Shown here one piece after another: positions 1-7,657 of a stretch of DNA of 64,000 nt (position 1 is the stretch's first letter; each line of letters starts with the position of its first letter). Position numbers and translations under genes: made by a program. The stretch comes from Cellulomonas sp. NTE-D12 (GTDB lineage: Bacteria; Actinomycetota; Actinomycetes; Actinomycetales; Cellulomonadaceae). The stretch covers positions 558,001-622,000 of the forward strand of contig NZ_AP026442.1 of the NCBI RefSeq assembly GCF_027923705.1, given 5' to 3'. The notes beneath the pieces are model-generated. The model did not search any database, was not told the DNA's origin, and saw only the letters and a program-made list of their open reading frames with translations.

Positions 1-389
1 GAGGTGTCGAGGCCGAACTCGTCGGTGGTGGTGAGCATGCCGGTGTCCGCGAGCGTGGAGACCGCCGGGTTGTCCAGCAGGATCACGTCCGGTGCGGTGC
101 CCTCCTGCGCGGCGAGCAGCGCCTGGTTGGTCAGGGCGGTGGTGTCGTACGCCGTGCGCTGCACGGTGACGCCCGCGGCGTCGCCGCAGGACTGGACGCG
201 CTTCGCCCAGCTGGACGACGCGTCGTGCTGGGGGTACGGGTCCCACCAGGTGTAGGTCTTGCTGCCGCCGGCCGCGCTGGCGGTCGCGCCGCCGGCCGTG
301 CCGGCGCTCGACGAGCAGGCCGCCAGGCTGGCGACCGTCACGGCGATGCCCAGCGCGCCGAGGGCGCGCCGGTGGGTGGAGATGCGCAT
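1..389 (-). CDS. Sugar ABC transporter substrate-binding lipoprotein (N-terminal part, cut by window edge)
   Basis: The reading frame enters from the left edge, so only about 129 N-terminal residues are visible. It opens with a positively charged n-region, a hydrophobic stretch and a lipobox L-A-A-C, with Cys25 as the lipidation site. A Ser/Ala/Gly linker follows, then a segment (YTWWDPYP..., later APDVILLDNPAV) typical of family 1 extracellular solute-binding proteins. It would capture a sugar outside the membrane for an ABC importer whose permeases lie beyond the window. A strong AAGGAGG ribosome site precedes the ATG. It follows the lacI-type gene on the same strand after 69 nt, so that regulator probably controls it. 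The substrate cannot be read from this fragment. Confidence 0.85.
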   Translation of the reverse strand, partial: MRISTHRRALGALGIAVTVASLAACSSSAGTAGGATASAAGGSKTYTWWDPYPQHDASSSWAKRVQSCGDAAGVTVQRTAYDTTALTNQALLAAQEGTAPDVILLDNPAVSTLADTGMLTTTDEFGLDT

Positions 390-458
390 CACGGGGTTCC
401 TCCTTGAATCAGTGATGAGTGCAGCTGCGCCGGTGGGTGGGCCGCCGGCGCATGACGG

Positions 459-1487
459 TCAGCGGGCGCCGGTGGGCGGCGCCGCTGTGCTCCCCCTGTC
501 CACGAGCTCCGGCGAGATGAACCGGACCACGTGCGGCTCTGTGCGTCCCGCCGCCGACTCGATCCGGCGGACCAGCTGGCGCACGGCCATCTGCCCCAGG
601 CGGTCGGGTGCGCTCTCGATCGAGGAGAACGGCAGCGAGAAGGTGCGGGCGAACTCGTCGGAGTAGCGCCCGATGACGGACATGTCCTGGGGAGAGCCGA
701 GGCCGCGCTCGCGCAGCACCGCGGGCAGCGCGGCGGCCGCCGCCTCGTTGTTCACCAGCAGGCCGGTGACGCCGGGGTGGGCGTCCAGCGCCGCGTGCAG
801 GTCCCGCCCGACGTCCGGCTGGTGCGAGGAGCCGAAGATCGCGTGCAGCCTCACGTCGCGCAGCTCGGCCTCCTCCGCCGCCGCGTCCGCCAGGCGCCAG
901 ACGTAGGCACCGCCGCGCTCCACCACGTGCTCCGGCTGCGACACCAGCAGCAGCTCGCGGTGCCCCAGCCGGGCCAGGTGCTCGACCATGAGACGACCGG
1001 CCTCGGCGAAGTCGAGGTCGAACACGTCGAGGTGGCGGGGGTCGGCGGGGAGCCCGACGAGCGCGCCGGGCTGCTCGGCGGCCCGCAGCACCTCGAGCCG
1101 GTCGTCGCGGTCGGCGACGTTGAGCAGCACCACGCCGTCGACCATCCGCGAGTCCGTGATCCGCTTCAGCGCCCGGGCGCCGTCCGGCTCGGACACCAGC
1201 AGGATGTCGTAGCCCAGCTCCCGGGCGGTGTTGGAGACGCCGAGGATGTACTGCAGCATCGCCGGGGCGAACTCGTCCTCGAAGAACTGCGCGAGCAGGC
1301 CGATCACCTGCGTCTGCGCCGTCGCCAGCGCGCGTGCGCCGGCGTTGGGCGTGTAGCCCAGCTCCTCGACGGCGCGGCGGACGCGCTCCTGGATCTCCGA
1401 CGACGTCGACTTCTTCCCGGACAGCACGTTCGAGGCCGTGCTGCGGGAGACACCCGCGAGGCGGGCCACGTCCCCGATCGTCGTCAT
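459..1487 (-). CDS. LacI-family transcriptional regulator
   Basis: This 342-residue DNA-binding regulator has the LacI architecture. The N-terminal helix-turn-helix (about residues 3-25, DVARLAGVSRSTASNVLSG) and hinge helix (NAGARALA) are followed by a periplasmic-binding-protein-like sensor domain (about 60-330). It presumably binds a sugar and releases its operator. A perfect GAACCGGTTC-centred palindrome lies 23 nt upstream of its start, so it is likely autoregulated and likely represses the adjacent binding-lipoprotein gene. The start is chosen at the ATG preceded by GAGGATGG. The inducer is unknown. Confidence 0.93.
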   Translation of the reverse strand: MTTIGDVARLAGVSRSTASNVLSGKKSTSSEIQERVRRAVEELGYTPNAGARALATAQTQVIGLLAQFFEDEFAPAMLQYILGVSNTARELGYDILLVSEPDGARALKRITDSRMVDGVVLLNVADRDDRLEVLRAAEQPGALVGLPADPRHLDVFDLDFAEAGRLMVEHLARLGHRELLLVSQPEHVVERGGAYVWRLADAAAEEAELRDVRLHAIFGSSHQPDVGRDLHAALDAHPGVTGLLVNNEAAAAALPAVLRERGLGSPQDMSVIGRYSDEFARTFSLPFSSIESAPDRLGQMAVRQLVRRIESAAGRTEPHVVRFISPELVDRGSTAAPPTGAR

Positions 1488-1509
1488 CGTCCATCCTCAC
1501 GGTGCGGCA

Positions 1510-1523
1510 GCGAACCGGTTCGC
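1510..1523. promoter_or_regulatory. LacI-type operator, copy 1
   Basis: GCGAACCGGTTCGC is a perfect 14-bp palindrome with a central CG, the usual form of a LacI-family operator. It lies just upstream of the regulator's start. Together with copy 2 at 1718-1729 it is the only recognisable content of the 323-bp gene-free stretch 1488-1810. Confidence 0.8.
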
Positions 1524-1717
1524 AGATTACGCACACGCGAGCGCGTCAGGCAAGCACGAATGTGGCGCCCGTCACGCCGGATCCCGACGCGCGGGAAGAC
1601 CTTCCGGCGGCGATAGTGCGCCTGACCTGCAGCGACGTGTCGATCAGGCGCCCAAGAACTGACACCCTCGTTGTCGCGAACTCATCCGCCCGGATCGCCT
1701 CGGGCGCTCTCTCGCGG

Positions 1718-1729
1718 AGAACCGGTTCG
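1718..1729. promoter_or_regulatory. LacI-type operator, copy 2
   Basis: The core GAACCGGTTC is repeated here, about 208 bp from copy 1, with flanks A and G that break the outer symmetry (AGAACCGGTTCG). The distance would suit repression by looping with a tetrameric or paired LacI protein. That function is inference. Confidence 0.6.
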
Positions 1730-1810
1730 CCACGGAGTCCGACGAAGGCGTCGACGCGCGCGAATCACGGCGAGGGCGTCGTCCCCCACGGCGACGCCCC
1801 GCCGCTGCGA

Positions 1811-2578
1811 TCAGATCGCCGACCACCCGCCGTCGCACGGGATCACCGCGCCGTTGACGTTGCTCGCGTCGTCGGACAGCAGCCACGTGATCAGCGCGGC
1901 GAGCTGGTCCGGCTGCGCCACCGAGGTGACCATCGCCTGCATGAAGGGGCCGAGCACCGCACCGGCGTGCGCCGAGTGGAACGGAGCCTCGATGTTGGTC
2001 GCCACCGCGCCGGGCGCCACGGCGTTGCACCGCACCCCGTCGCCCTTGTAGAAGACGGCCGTCGCCTTGGTCAGCCCGTTCACCGCATGCTTCGAGGCCG
2101 TGTACGCGACGCCGGACGCCGAGGCCCGCAGGCTCGCCTCCGAGGACACGTTGACGATCGCGCCCTTGCCCGCCGCGAGCATCAGCGGCAGGACCGCCCG
2201 GGTGGTGCGCATGGGGGCGGTCAGGTTGATCCGCAGCACCCGCTCCCACGTCTCGTCGTCCACCTCGGCGGGCGGCAGGAACGCGTCCATGATCCCGGCG
2301 ACGTTGGCCAGGCCGTCCACGCGCCCACCGGCCGCGGCGACCACCCGGTCCACCACCTCCTGTGCGGAGATGTCGCCCGGCACCGTGACGAACGTCAGCC
2401 CCGGGTCCTCCTCGACCAGCTCGGTCAGCCGGCTCTCCACGACGTCGGTCGCCACCACCGTGGCCCCCTCACGGGCCAGCCGGAGCGCCGTCGCCTTGCC
2501 GATGCCGGAGCCCGCCCCGGTGACGATCACCGTCCGGCCGTCGAACCGACCGGGTACCAGTGCAGCTGCAGGAGACAT
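1811..2578 (-). CDS. Short-chain dehydrogenase/reductase (SDR)
   Basis: A 255-residue classical SDR oxidoreductase with a Rossmann fold for NAD(P). Visible motifs are the glycine-rich TGAGSGIG near residue 17, NVAG, the catalytic Ser in NVSS and the Y-x-x-x-K pair in YTASK. The C-terminal CDGG is typical of 3-oxoacyl-ACP-reductase-like or hydroxysteroid-dehydrogenase-like members. The start is set at the ATG with AGAGGGAC upstream; a longer in-frame extension lacks a ribosome site and would run through the predicted promoter. The gene stands alone, divergent from the flavodoxin. The substrate cannot be assigned. Confidence 0.9.
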   Translation of the reverse strand: MSPAAALVPGRFDGRTVIVTGAGSGIGKATALRLAREGATVVATDVVESRLTELVEEDPGLTFVTVPGDISAQEVVDRVVAAAGGRVDGLANVAGIMDAFLPPAEVDDETWERVLRINLTAPMRTTRAVLPLMLAAGKGAIVNVSSEASLRASASGVAYTASKHAVNGLTKATAVFYKGDGVRCNAVAPGAVATNIEAPFHSAHAGAVLGPFMQAMVTSVAQPDQLAALITWLLSDDASNVNGAVIPCDGGWSAI

Positions 2579-2636
2579 CGTCGTCCCTCTCGACGCGGGT
2601 CCGGACGACCCGGCCGGTCGCCCGCCCTCAGTGCCG

Positions 2637-2665
2637 ACGCTAGGAGTGCCGGAGGGTACCGACAA
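2637..2665 (-). promoter_or_regulatory. Predicted sigma-70-type promoter of the SDR gene
   Basis: Read on the minus strand, TTGTCG (-35) and TAGCGT (-10) are separated by exactly 17 nt. Transcription would start near 2630, about 50 nt before the SDR start codon. The remaining sequence up to the flavodoxin start holds no other element I can name. Confidence 0.5.
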
Positions 2666-2821
2666 GCGGTCCCACCACCCCGTCGGGGTGAAGCCCGCGG
2701 GCGTGGCGCCCGGTGCGCGCGGGCCGCTCGCGGGAGGGCCCTTCGGCCCTGGCGGTCCTCTGACCAGCGAGAAACGCTGGAGGGGTCACCAGACCGCAAC
2801 GGAGCGTTCGGAGGACGGGCG

Positions 2822-3334
2822 ATGAAGGCACTCGTGGTGTACGAGTCGATGTTCGGCAACACCCAGCAGATCGCGCAGGCCGTGGCGGCCGGTCTCGGCA
2901 AGCACGTCGACGTCGAGGTGACGGAGGTGGGCCTGGCGCCTGACGAGATCTCCGCCGAGCTGGACCTGCTCGTGGTCGGCGCACCGACGCACGCCTTCGG
3001 CATGAGCCGCGCCAGCACCCGCGCCGATGCCGTCAAGCAGGCGCCGGGCGGCACGATCGTCTCGACCGGCCGGGGTGTCCGCGAGTGGCTGGAGACGGTG
3101 CACCCGGGTGGCGTCGGCACGATGGTCGCCGCCTTCGACACGCGTGTCCGGGCGCCGCTGCCCGGCTCCGCCGCCCACAAGGTCGCCAAGGCGCTGCAGC
3201 GCCTGTCCTTCCCCGAGGTGTCCGACCCGGAGACGTTCTGGGTGAAGGACAGCACCGGCCCGCTCAAGGACGGTGAGCTGGAGCGCGCCGAGCGCTGGGG
3301 TGCCGACCTGGGGCTGTTGGTGAACAGCCGCTAG
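2822..3334 (+). CDS. Flavodoxin-domain protein
   Basis: A 170-residue flavodoxin-like protein expected to bind FMN and carry electrons. The N-terminal beta strand VVYESMFGNT is followed by the phosphate loop, and VVGAPTHAFGM fits the second FMN-contact loop. The start ATG follows GGAGGAC. It is monocistronic and ends before a strong bidirectional terminator. No partner reductase is nearby, so its redox partner is unknown. Confidence 0.88.
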   Translation: MKALVVYESMFGNTQQIAQAVAAGLGKHVDVEVTEVGLAPDEISAELDLLVVGAPTHAFGMSRASTRADAVKQAPGGTIVSTGRGVREWLETVHPGGVGTMVAAFDTRVRAPLPGSAAHKVAKALQRLSFPEVSDPETFWVKDSTGPLKDGELERAERWGADLGLLVNSR

Positions 3335-3454
3335 GCCGCACCCGCGTCGGCCGTCAGCTCGCGCTCCGCGCCAGCCGCTCGCCGTCACAGCCCGACGAGC
3401 AGCGGCCGCCTTGCCGCGGCCCGGGTGCGCAAGGCTGCAGCCCGATCGAGACGG

Positions 3455-3493
3455 CGAGACGCCCTGGACCACCGAACGGTCCGGGGCGTCTCG
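3455..3493. terminator. Bidirectional hairpin terminator
   Basis: CGAGACGCCC...GGACC pairs with GGTCC...GGGGCGTCTCG around a short loop, giving a near-perfect stem of about 15 bp. It lies between the convergent flavodoxin gene (+) and the 73-residue membrane protein gene (-) and can serve both. Confidence 0.85.
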
Positions 3494-3514
3494 TTGTGAC
3501 TGGTGCCTGCTGCG

Positions 3515-3736
3515 TCAGCGCAGGACGGCGGCCAGCACCCCGGTGACCAGGAGCGTGGCGAGCGACCAGGCCACCACGCTGCCGACGACGTAGCCGACGA
3601 AGGCGAGCCGTCCGGCCCGGTCAGGGCCGTAGCTGGGGGTGCGGCCGAAGTAGATCTGCTCGCCGAGGTCGCGGATGCGGGCGGCGGCACGGCGGGCGAG
3701 CTGGGGCTCGACGCGCGCCAGGGACAGCGTGGTCAT
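3515..3736 (-). CDS. Small single-pass membrane protein, function unknown
   Basis: A 73-residue protein. The N-terminal half is charged and Arg-rich (about residues 8-40) and the C-terminal half forms one hydrophobic helix (about 44-70, GYVVGSVVAWSLATLLVTGVL). The start ATG is preceded by AAGGAG at good spacing, which supports it as a real gene rather than chance. I do not recognise the family. It is isolated between a terminator and a 166-bp upstream region. Confidence 0.6.
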   Translation of the reverse strand: MTTLSLARVEPQLARRAAARIRDLGEQIYFGRTPSYGPDRAGRLAFVGYVVGSVVAWSLATLLVTGVLAAVLR

Positions 3737-3902
3737 GGTGGTGCGCTCCTTGTGGGTGCGTGGCGACGGGTGCCGGGGTTGCCGACGTGTCCCATGGTCG
3801 CGGGACGCCACCATGATGTCATGGGCGTTAAGGCCTATGACTCATGACCTGCCTGGTCGGACGCGAATCTCGCTGCTCGGGACACCGCGTCCCGCGGTGC
3901 GG

Positions 3903-4316
3903 TCAGCTCGTCGCGCGATCCCGTCCGAAGGCGTCGCCGAGGATCGACTCGGTGTGCAGCGCGCACACCCACGTCCCGTCCCGCCGGACCCAGGTCGAGG
4001 TGTCCGCGGCGTCGAGCGAGACGTCCTCCCCGTCCACCTCGAGGTCCTCGTGCACCCGGTACGCGACGACGGCGACGTCGTCCGCCACCCTGTGCGCCAC
4101 CACGTCCGTGATCTCGTACGAGCGCAGCACCCAGCTGTCCGACATCAGCATCGACGTGAACATCGCCCGGTCGATCGTCGCGGCACCGCTGGCCCCGGCC
4201 ACCATGGTCGGCTCGTCGCACAGCGCGGCGGCCGCCGCGGCATCCCGCTCCACCATCGCGTCCCAGAACCGCTCCTCCAGCGATCGCATCAGCCCGGTCA
4301 GCTCGTCGTCCGCCAT
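3903..4316 (-). CDS. NTF2/SnoaL-like (DUF4440-type) protein
   Basis: A 137-residue protein with the pattern of the NTF2-like superfamily. An N-terminal helix (LMRSLEERFWDAMVERDAAAAAAL) is followed by alternating strands ending in WVRRDGTWVCALHTES, typical of DUF4440/SnoaL-like folds. Members are small cone-shaped domains that bind or isomerise hydrophobic ligands. No catalytic residues can be named here. A GGGGAGGGG ribosome site lies directly before the ATG. Confidence 0.75.
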   Translation of the reverse strand: MADDELTGLMRSLEERFWDAMVERDAAAAAALCDEPTMVAGASGAATIDRAMFTSMLMSDSWVLRSYEITDVVAHRVADDVAVVAYRVHEDLEVDGEDVSLDAADTSTWVRRDGTWVCALHTESILGDAFGRDRATS

Positions 4317-4396
4317 CTCGACCCCTCCCCGATGTCGTCGCGCGCCCGACGGGTGCGCCGCCGGGCCAGCATCGCGCCGACCACCGACACACCACC

Positions 4397-5404
4397 TCAG
4401 CCGCCGGCCGTACCGTCCTCGAACCAGGCGGGCGTCGGTTCGAGCAGCTCCGCGAGCCAACCGGGCACCGCGTCGGACCACTCGGCCGCCTCCTGCGGTG
4501 GTGCGCCGTGCAGCGCCCGTCGCCACGCCAGCGCGCGCCCGACGCACCCTGTCCACGCCGCGAGCCGGGCCAGTCGCACCCCCTCGGGTCCCTCGACCTC
4601 CCACCCGGACAGGTAGGCGTCGCGCGTCGCGCGCAGCGCGGGGTGGTCGGTGGGCAGCCCCGACGTGGCGGCCATGCTGCGCAGCGTCACCAGGAGGCTG
4701 GTGAAGGGGTGCGCGACGCAGGCATCTCCCCAGTCGAAGAACCGGTCGGGGCGGCCCGGTCGGTCAGCGGGCAGCACGTTGCCGGGGTGCAGGTCGTCGT
4801 GCTGCACGCTGACCGGCTCGCGCCCGAGCGTGCCGCCACCGGCCGCGAGCTCGGCGCAGGCGTCCGCGAACGCCGGCCGCAGGCGCAGCAGGGCGGCCCG
4901 GACAACGCCGTCGAGCGGCAGCAGCGGGTCGTCCAGCAGCTCGTCGAGCAGCGCGGGCAGTGCCGTGGGTCGATGGTCAGGGACGCCGAGCGCGAGCAGC
5001 TCCGGGGTGTGCGCCGCCACCGCCCGCTGCAGGCCGGCGTACCGGCGCACGAAGCGGGTCCAGCCCGCCGGTTCCGCCCCGTCGGCCCGCTCACGCAGCG
5101 GCGTCCCACCGTCCGGCAGCAGCAGCCAGCCCTCGTCGTCGTCCGTCGCCAACGGGGTGAGCACCAGGTCCGGGACCCACGCCGCGAGGGCCCGGTTCAG
5201 CGGCGCTTCGTAGCCGGTCCGGCCGCCGCACGCCTTGACCCACACCACCCCGCGGTCCACCGGTAGCCGGTGCACCGCCGACCAGGGCCGTCGCTTGACC
5301 AGCTCCGGCGTGCCGGTGGGCGCCGTGCCGAGCTCGAGCAGCCGGTCCGTCGCCCACGCCAGTGCGCGGTCGGTCGGTCCAGCGCTCGCCACCCCAGGCC
5401 GCAT
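4397..5404 (-). CDS. Aminoglycoside phosphotransferase (APH)-family kinase
   Basis: A 335-residue protein with the APH/choline-kinase fold. The catalytic loop HDDLHPGNV is at residues 202-210 and the metal-binding FDWGD at 223-227. The family phosphorylates hydroxyls of small molecules (antibiotics, homoserine, sugars); the substrate here is unknown and resistance should not be assumed. A TACCGT box lies 7 nt before the ATG with no ribosome site, which suggests a leaderless mRNA. The gene is separated from the upstream VOC gene by a terminator. Confidence 0.85.
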   Translation of the reverse strand: MRPGVASAGPTDRALAWATDRLLELGTAPTGTPELVKRRPWSAVHRLPVDRGVVWVKACGGRTGYEAPLNRALAAWVPDLVLTPLATDDDEGWLLLPDGGTPLRERADGAEPAGWTRFVRRYAGLQRAVAAHTPELLALGVPDHRPTALPALLDELLDDPLLPLDGVVRAALLRLRPAFADACAELAAGGGTLGREPVSVQHDDLHPGNVLPADRPGRPDRFFDWGDACVAHPFTSLLVTLRSMAATSGLPTDHPALRATRDAYLSGWEVEGPEGVRLARLAAWTGCVGRALAWRRALHGAPPQEAAEWSDAVPGWLAELLEPTPAWFEDGTAGG

Positions 5405-5466
5405 GGCGCAGACGGTAACCGCGCTCCGCCTGGTCCGGCGCGGATCCAGCGGGCCGAACCGACGAA

Positions 5467-5507
5467 CGAGGCCCGGCCGTCCACCCTCCGTGGACGACCG
5501 GGCCTCG
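5467..5507 (-). terminator. Hairpin terminator after the VOC gene
   Basis: CGAGGCCCGGCCGTCCA pairs with TGGACGACCGGGCCTCG with one mismatch in 17, around a 7-nt loop. It lies 28 nt beyond the VOC stop and upstream of the APH promoter, so the two genes should be separate transcripts. Confidence 0.85.
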
Positions 5508-5534
5508 TCGGACCGGGTGCTGCTCCGGCCGCGA

Positions 5535-5882
5535 TCAGGCCGCGATCAGGTCGAACGCGTTCCCCTCGGGGTCGGTCAGCGTGACCCACCCGCTGCCGGC
5601 GCTGACGCCGCCGAGGCGGCGGGCGCCGAGCCGCACCAGTCGCTCGGACTCGCGCAGCAGGTCGGCCGTCACCAGGTCGAGGTGCAGGGCGTTGCGGGCC
5701 GGTCGGCCGTCGGTGACCTGCTCGAAGACGATGCGCGGCAGACCCTGCGCGGCGTCGTCGAGCAGCTCGGCATGCGCCGACGAGGCGCCGGGGGCGACGT
5801 CACGGCCCAGCGCGGCGGCCCAGAAGAGGGCGGTCGACTGCGCGTCGTAGGCATCGAAGGTCAGTCCACGGAAGGTGGCCAT
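5535..5882 (-). CDS. VOC-superfamily (glyoxalase-like) protein
   Basis: A 115-residue single-domain protein with the beta-alpha-beta-beta-beta signature of vicinal oxygen chelate proteins. It starts with GLTFDAYDAQSTALFWAAALG, has a central HLDLVT strand and ends in VTLTDPEGNAFDLI. This subtype (glyoxalase-like domain) is common in actinobacteria and its reactions are mostly unknown. A GAGGAGA ribosome site supports the ATG. Confidence 0.88.
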   Translation of the reverse strand: MATFRGLTFDAYDAQSTALFWAAALGRDVAPGASSAHAELLDDAAQGLPRIVFEQVTDGRPARNALHLDLVTADLLRESERLVRLGARRLGGVSAGSGWVTLTDPEGNAFDLIAA

Positions 5883-5958
5883 GGGGATCTCCTCACGGTG
5901 GGAAGGGTGGTGGGGGAGGGCGGTCGGCGGGAACGTGCCGGGCGGCCACCGGGACGGG

Positions 5959-6789
5959 TCAGGCGCCCGCCCCGTACTGCGCGAGCAGCGACACCGGCTG
6001 CCAGTCGCGCCAGGTAGCCACGCGCTCCTCGTAGTCGGCCGTGGCCATGCCGAGCGGCGCCGCGCCGAAGAAGACGCGCAGCGGCGGGTTCTCGGCGTCG
6101 ACCACCCGGAGCAGCGCCTCGGCCGTGTCCCTCGGGTTGCCTCGGTCGGCCACCCGGGTCGCGCGCCAGGCCGCCGCCTGGGCGTGCGCCTCCTCGTAGG
6201 CCGGCAGGGGCGCGGCCTGCCGGGCCGACGGGCCGGCGAAGTCCGTGGCGAACCCGCCCGGCTCGACCAGAGTCACGTGGATGCCGAACCCGGCGACCTC
6301 CCGGGCCAGCGACTCGCTGAACCCCTCGAGCGCCCACTTGGAGGCGTGGTACGCCCCGATGCCGGGGGCAGCGACGATCCCGCCGATCGAGGACACCTGC
6401 ACGATGTGCCCGCCGCCCTGCTCGCGCAGGTAGGGGAGCGCAGCCTGGGTGACCCAGAAGGCGCCGAAGAGGTTGGTCTCCAGCTGGTCGCGCAGCTCGG
6501 CCTCGGACAGCTCCTCGATGAAGCCGAACTGCCCGTAGCCGGCGTTGTTCACCACGACGTCGAGGCGGCCGAAGTGCTGGTGTGCCTGCGCGACGGCGGC
6601 GAGGTCGGCGTCTCGGTCCGTCACGTCGAGCTGGATCGGCAGCACCGCGTCGCCGAAGCGCTCGACCAGGTCGTCGAGGGTGGAGACGTCACGGGCGGTG
6701 GCGGCGACGCGGTCCCCGCGCTGCAGGGCGGCGACCGCCCACTCGCGGCCGAAGCCGCGGGACGTGCCGGTGATGAACCAGGTCTTCAT
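5959..6789 (-). CDS. Short-chain dehydrogenase/reductase (SDR)
   Basis: A 276-residue classical SDR. The cofactor motif TGTSRGFG is at residues 7-14, NNAG is present, VSSIGG supplies the catalytic Ser, and YHASK holds the Tyr/Lys pair. The long C-terminal region resembles the oxidoreductases often annotated as SDRs acting on hydrophobic or carbonyl substrates. It is divergent from the TetR-type gene across 265 bp containing two inverted repeats, so that regulator probably controls it. The ribosome site is AAGGGAACC. Confidence 0.9.
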   Translation of the reverse strand: MKTWFITGTSRGFGREWAVAALQRGDRVAATARDVSTLDDLVERFGDAVLPIQLDVTDRDADLAAVAQAHQHFGRLDVVVNNAGYGQFGFIEELSEAELRDQLETNLFGAFWVTQAALPYLREQGGGHIVQVSSIGGIVAAPGIGAYHASKWALEGFSESLAREVAGFGIHVTLVEPGGFATDFAGPSARQAAPLPAYEEAHAQAAAWRATRVADRGNPRDTAEALLRVVDAENPPLRVFFGAAPLGMATADYEERVATWRDWQPVSLLAQYGAGA

Positions 6790-6901
6790 GGTGGTTCCCT
6801 TCGAAAGATGCCGACGCTGCGCCGGTGGGCACGGGGTGCGGGCTGCGGGCTGCGACGGGGTGCCGGTGGCCGAGCGGGGACCGGCGGTCGACGCTCCGAC
6901 C

Positions 6902-6949
6902 GGGTACGCGTACCCTGTAACGGAGGCGACTATCGTTTGTGGTCACCAC
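6902..6949. promoter_or_regulatory. Two inverted repeats between SDR and tetR-like genes
   Basis: GGGTACGCGTACCC (6902-6915) is a perfect 14-bp palindrome. GTGGT-C-ACCAC (6939-6949) is a second dyad 23 bp further. Dyads in a divergent SDR/TetR intergenic region are the expected operators of the TetR protein; which of the two it binds is not decidable from sequence. Confidence 0.6.
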
Positions 6950-6998
6950 CATAAGCGGAGGTTCCTCCGGTACGCAAGGGCAATTGCCCGCCGAGCAC

Positions 6999-7039
6999 GC
7001 AGGACGACGACCCGCAGGACGACGACGCAGGACGACGAC
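6999..7039 (+). repeat. Three 13-bp direct repeats in the tetR-like leader
   Basis: GCAGGACGACGAC occurs at 6999-7011, 7014-7026 and 7027-7039, immediately before the AAGGAG ribosome site. The copies are identical; the first two are separated by CC and the last two are contiguous. Replication slippage is the simplest origin. Confidence 0.85.
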
Positions 7040-7054
7040 GAAGGAGCAGCACTC

Positions 7055-7639
7055 GTGAGCACCGCAGCAGCCCGGCCGCAGCGCGCGGACGCGCAGCGCA
7101 ACCGCGAGAAGCTGCTGGTGTGCGCCGCCACGGCACTCGCGCACGACGGCGACGTGCCGCTGGAGTCGATCGCCGAGCAGGCCGGGGTCGGCATCGGGAC
7201 CCTGTACCGGCACTTCCCCAACCGGAACGCGCTGGTCGAGGCGGCCTACCGGCAGGAGGTCCAGCAGCTGTGCGACGCGGCGCCGGCCCTGCTCACCCCC
7301 GACCGGTCCGGCGTCGACGCGCTGCGCGAGTGGATGGGGCGTTTCGTCCGCTACGCCGCCGCCAAGCGCGGCATGGGCGCGGCGCTGCGCGCGGCGGTCG
7401 GCTCCGACTCGCCCCTGTTCGGCGAGACACGCGGCCGGATCGTCGACGCGATCGGCGTGCTCCTCGCCGCCGGCCAGGCCGACGGCTCCGTCCGCCCGGA
7501 CGTCACCGCCGAGGACGTGATGTGTGCGATGTCGGCCGTCTGGATGGTCCCGGACGGCGACAGCTGGGCGCCGCAGGTGCGCAAGCTGCTCGACCTCGTC
7601 GTCGACGGCCTCCGCTTCGGCGCCCCCGCCTCCGACTGA
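7055..7639 (+). CDS. TetR/AcrR-family transcriptional regulator
   Basis: A 194-residue repressor. The N-terminal helix-turn-helix spans about residues 14-58 and includes the hallmark GVGIGTLYRHFPNRNAL. The C-terminal ligand-binding domain resembles the SbtR-type TetR_C. The GTG start is chosen because AAGGAG lies 8 nt upstream; longer frames have no ribosome site. It probably represses the divergent SDR and itself in response to a small hydrophobic ligand, as SDR/TetR pairs commonly do. The ligand is not identifiable. Confidence 0.92.
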   Translation: MSTAAARPQRADAQRNREKLLVCAATALAHDGDVPLESIAEQAGVGIGTLYRHFPNRNALVEAAYRQEVQQLCDAAPALLTPDRSGVDALREWMGRFVRYAAAKRGMGAALRAAVGSDSPLFGETRGRIVDAIGVLLAAGQADGSVRPDVTAEDVMCAMSAVWMVPDGDSWAPQVRKLLDLVVDGLRFGAPASD

Positions 7640-7657
7640 CCGCCCGGGCCGCGTCGG

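Noticed and set aside
427..451. Attenuator between lacI and the binding-protein gene
   Set aside because: GCGCCGG/CCGGCGC can pair, but the 7-bp stem with an 11-nt loop is of a kind expected by chance at this G+C and overlaps the gene edge only.
4397..5404. Antibiotic-resistance kinase
   Set aside because: Only the general APH/choline-kinase fold motifs are visible. Many members phosphorylate ordinary metabolites, so resistance cannot be claimed.
5467..5507. tRNA-like or regulatory RNA fold
   Set aside because: The hairpin is a simple single stem after a stop codon. I found no TPsiC-arm sequence or cloverleaf anywhere in the window.
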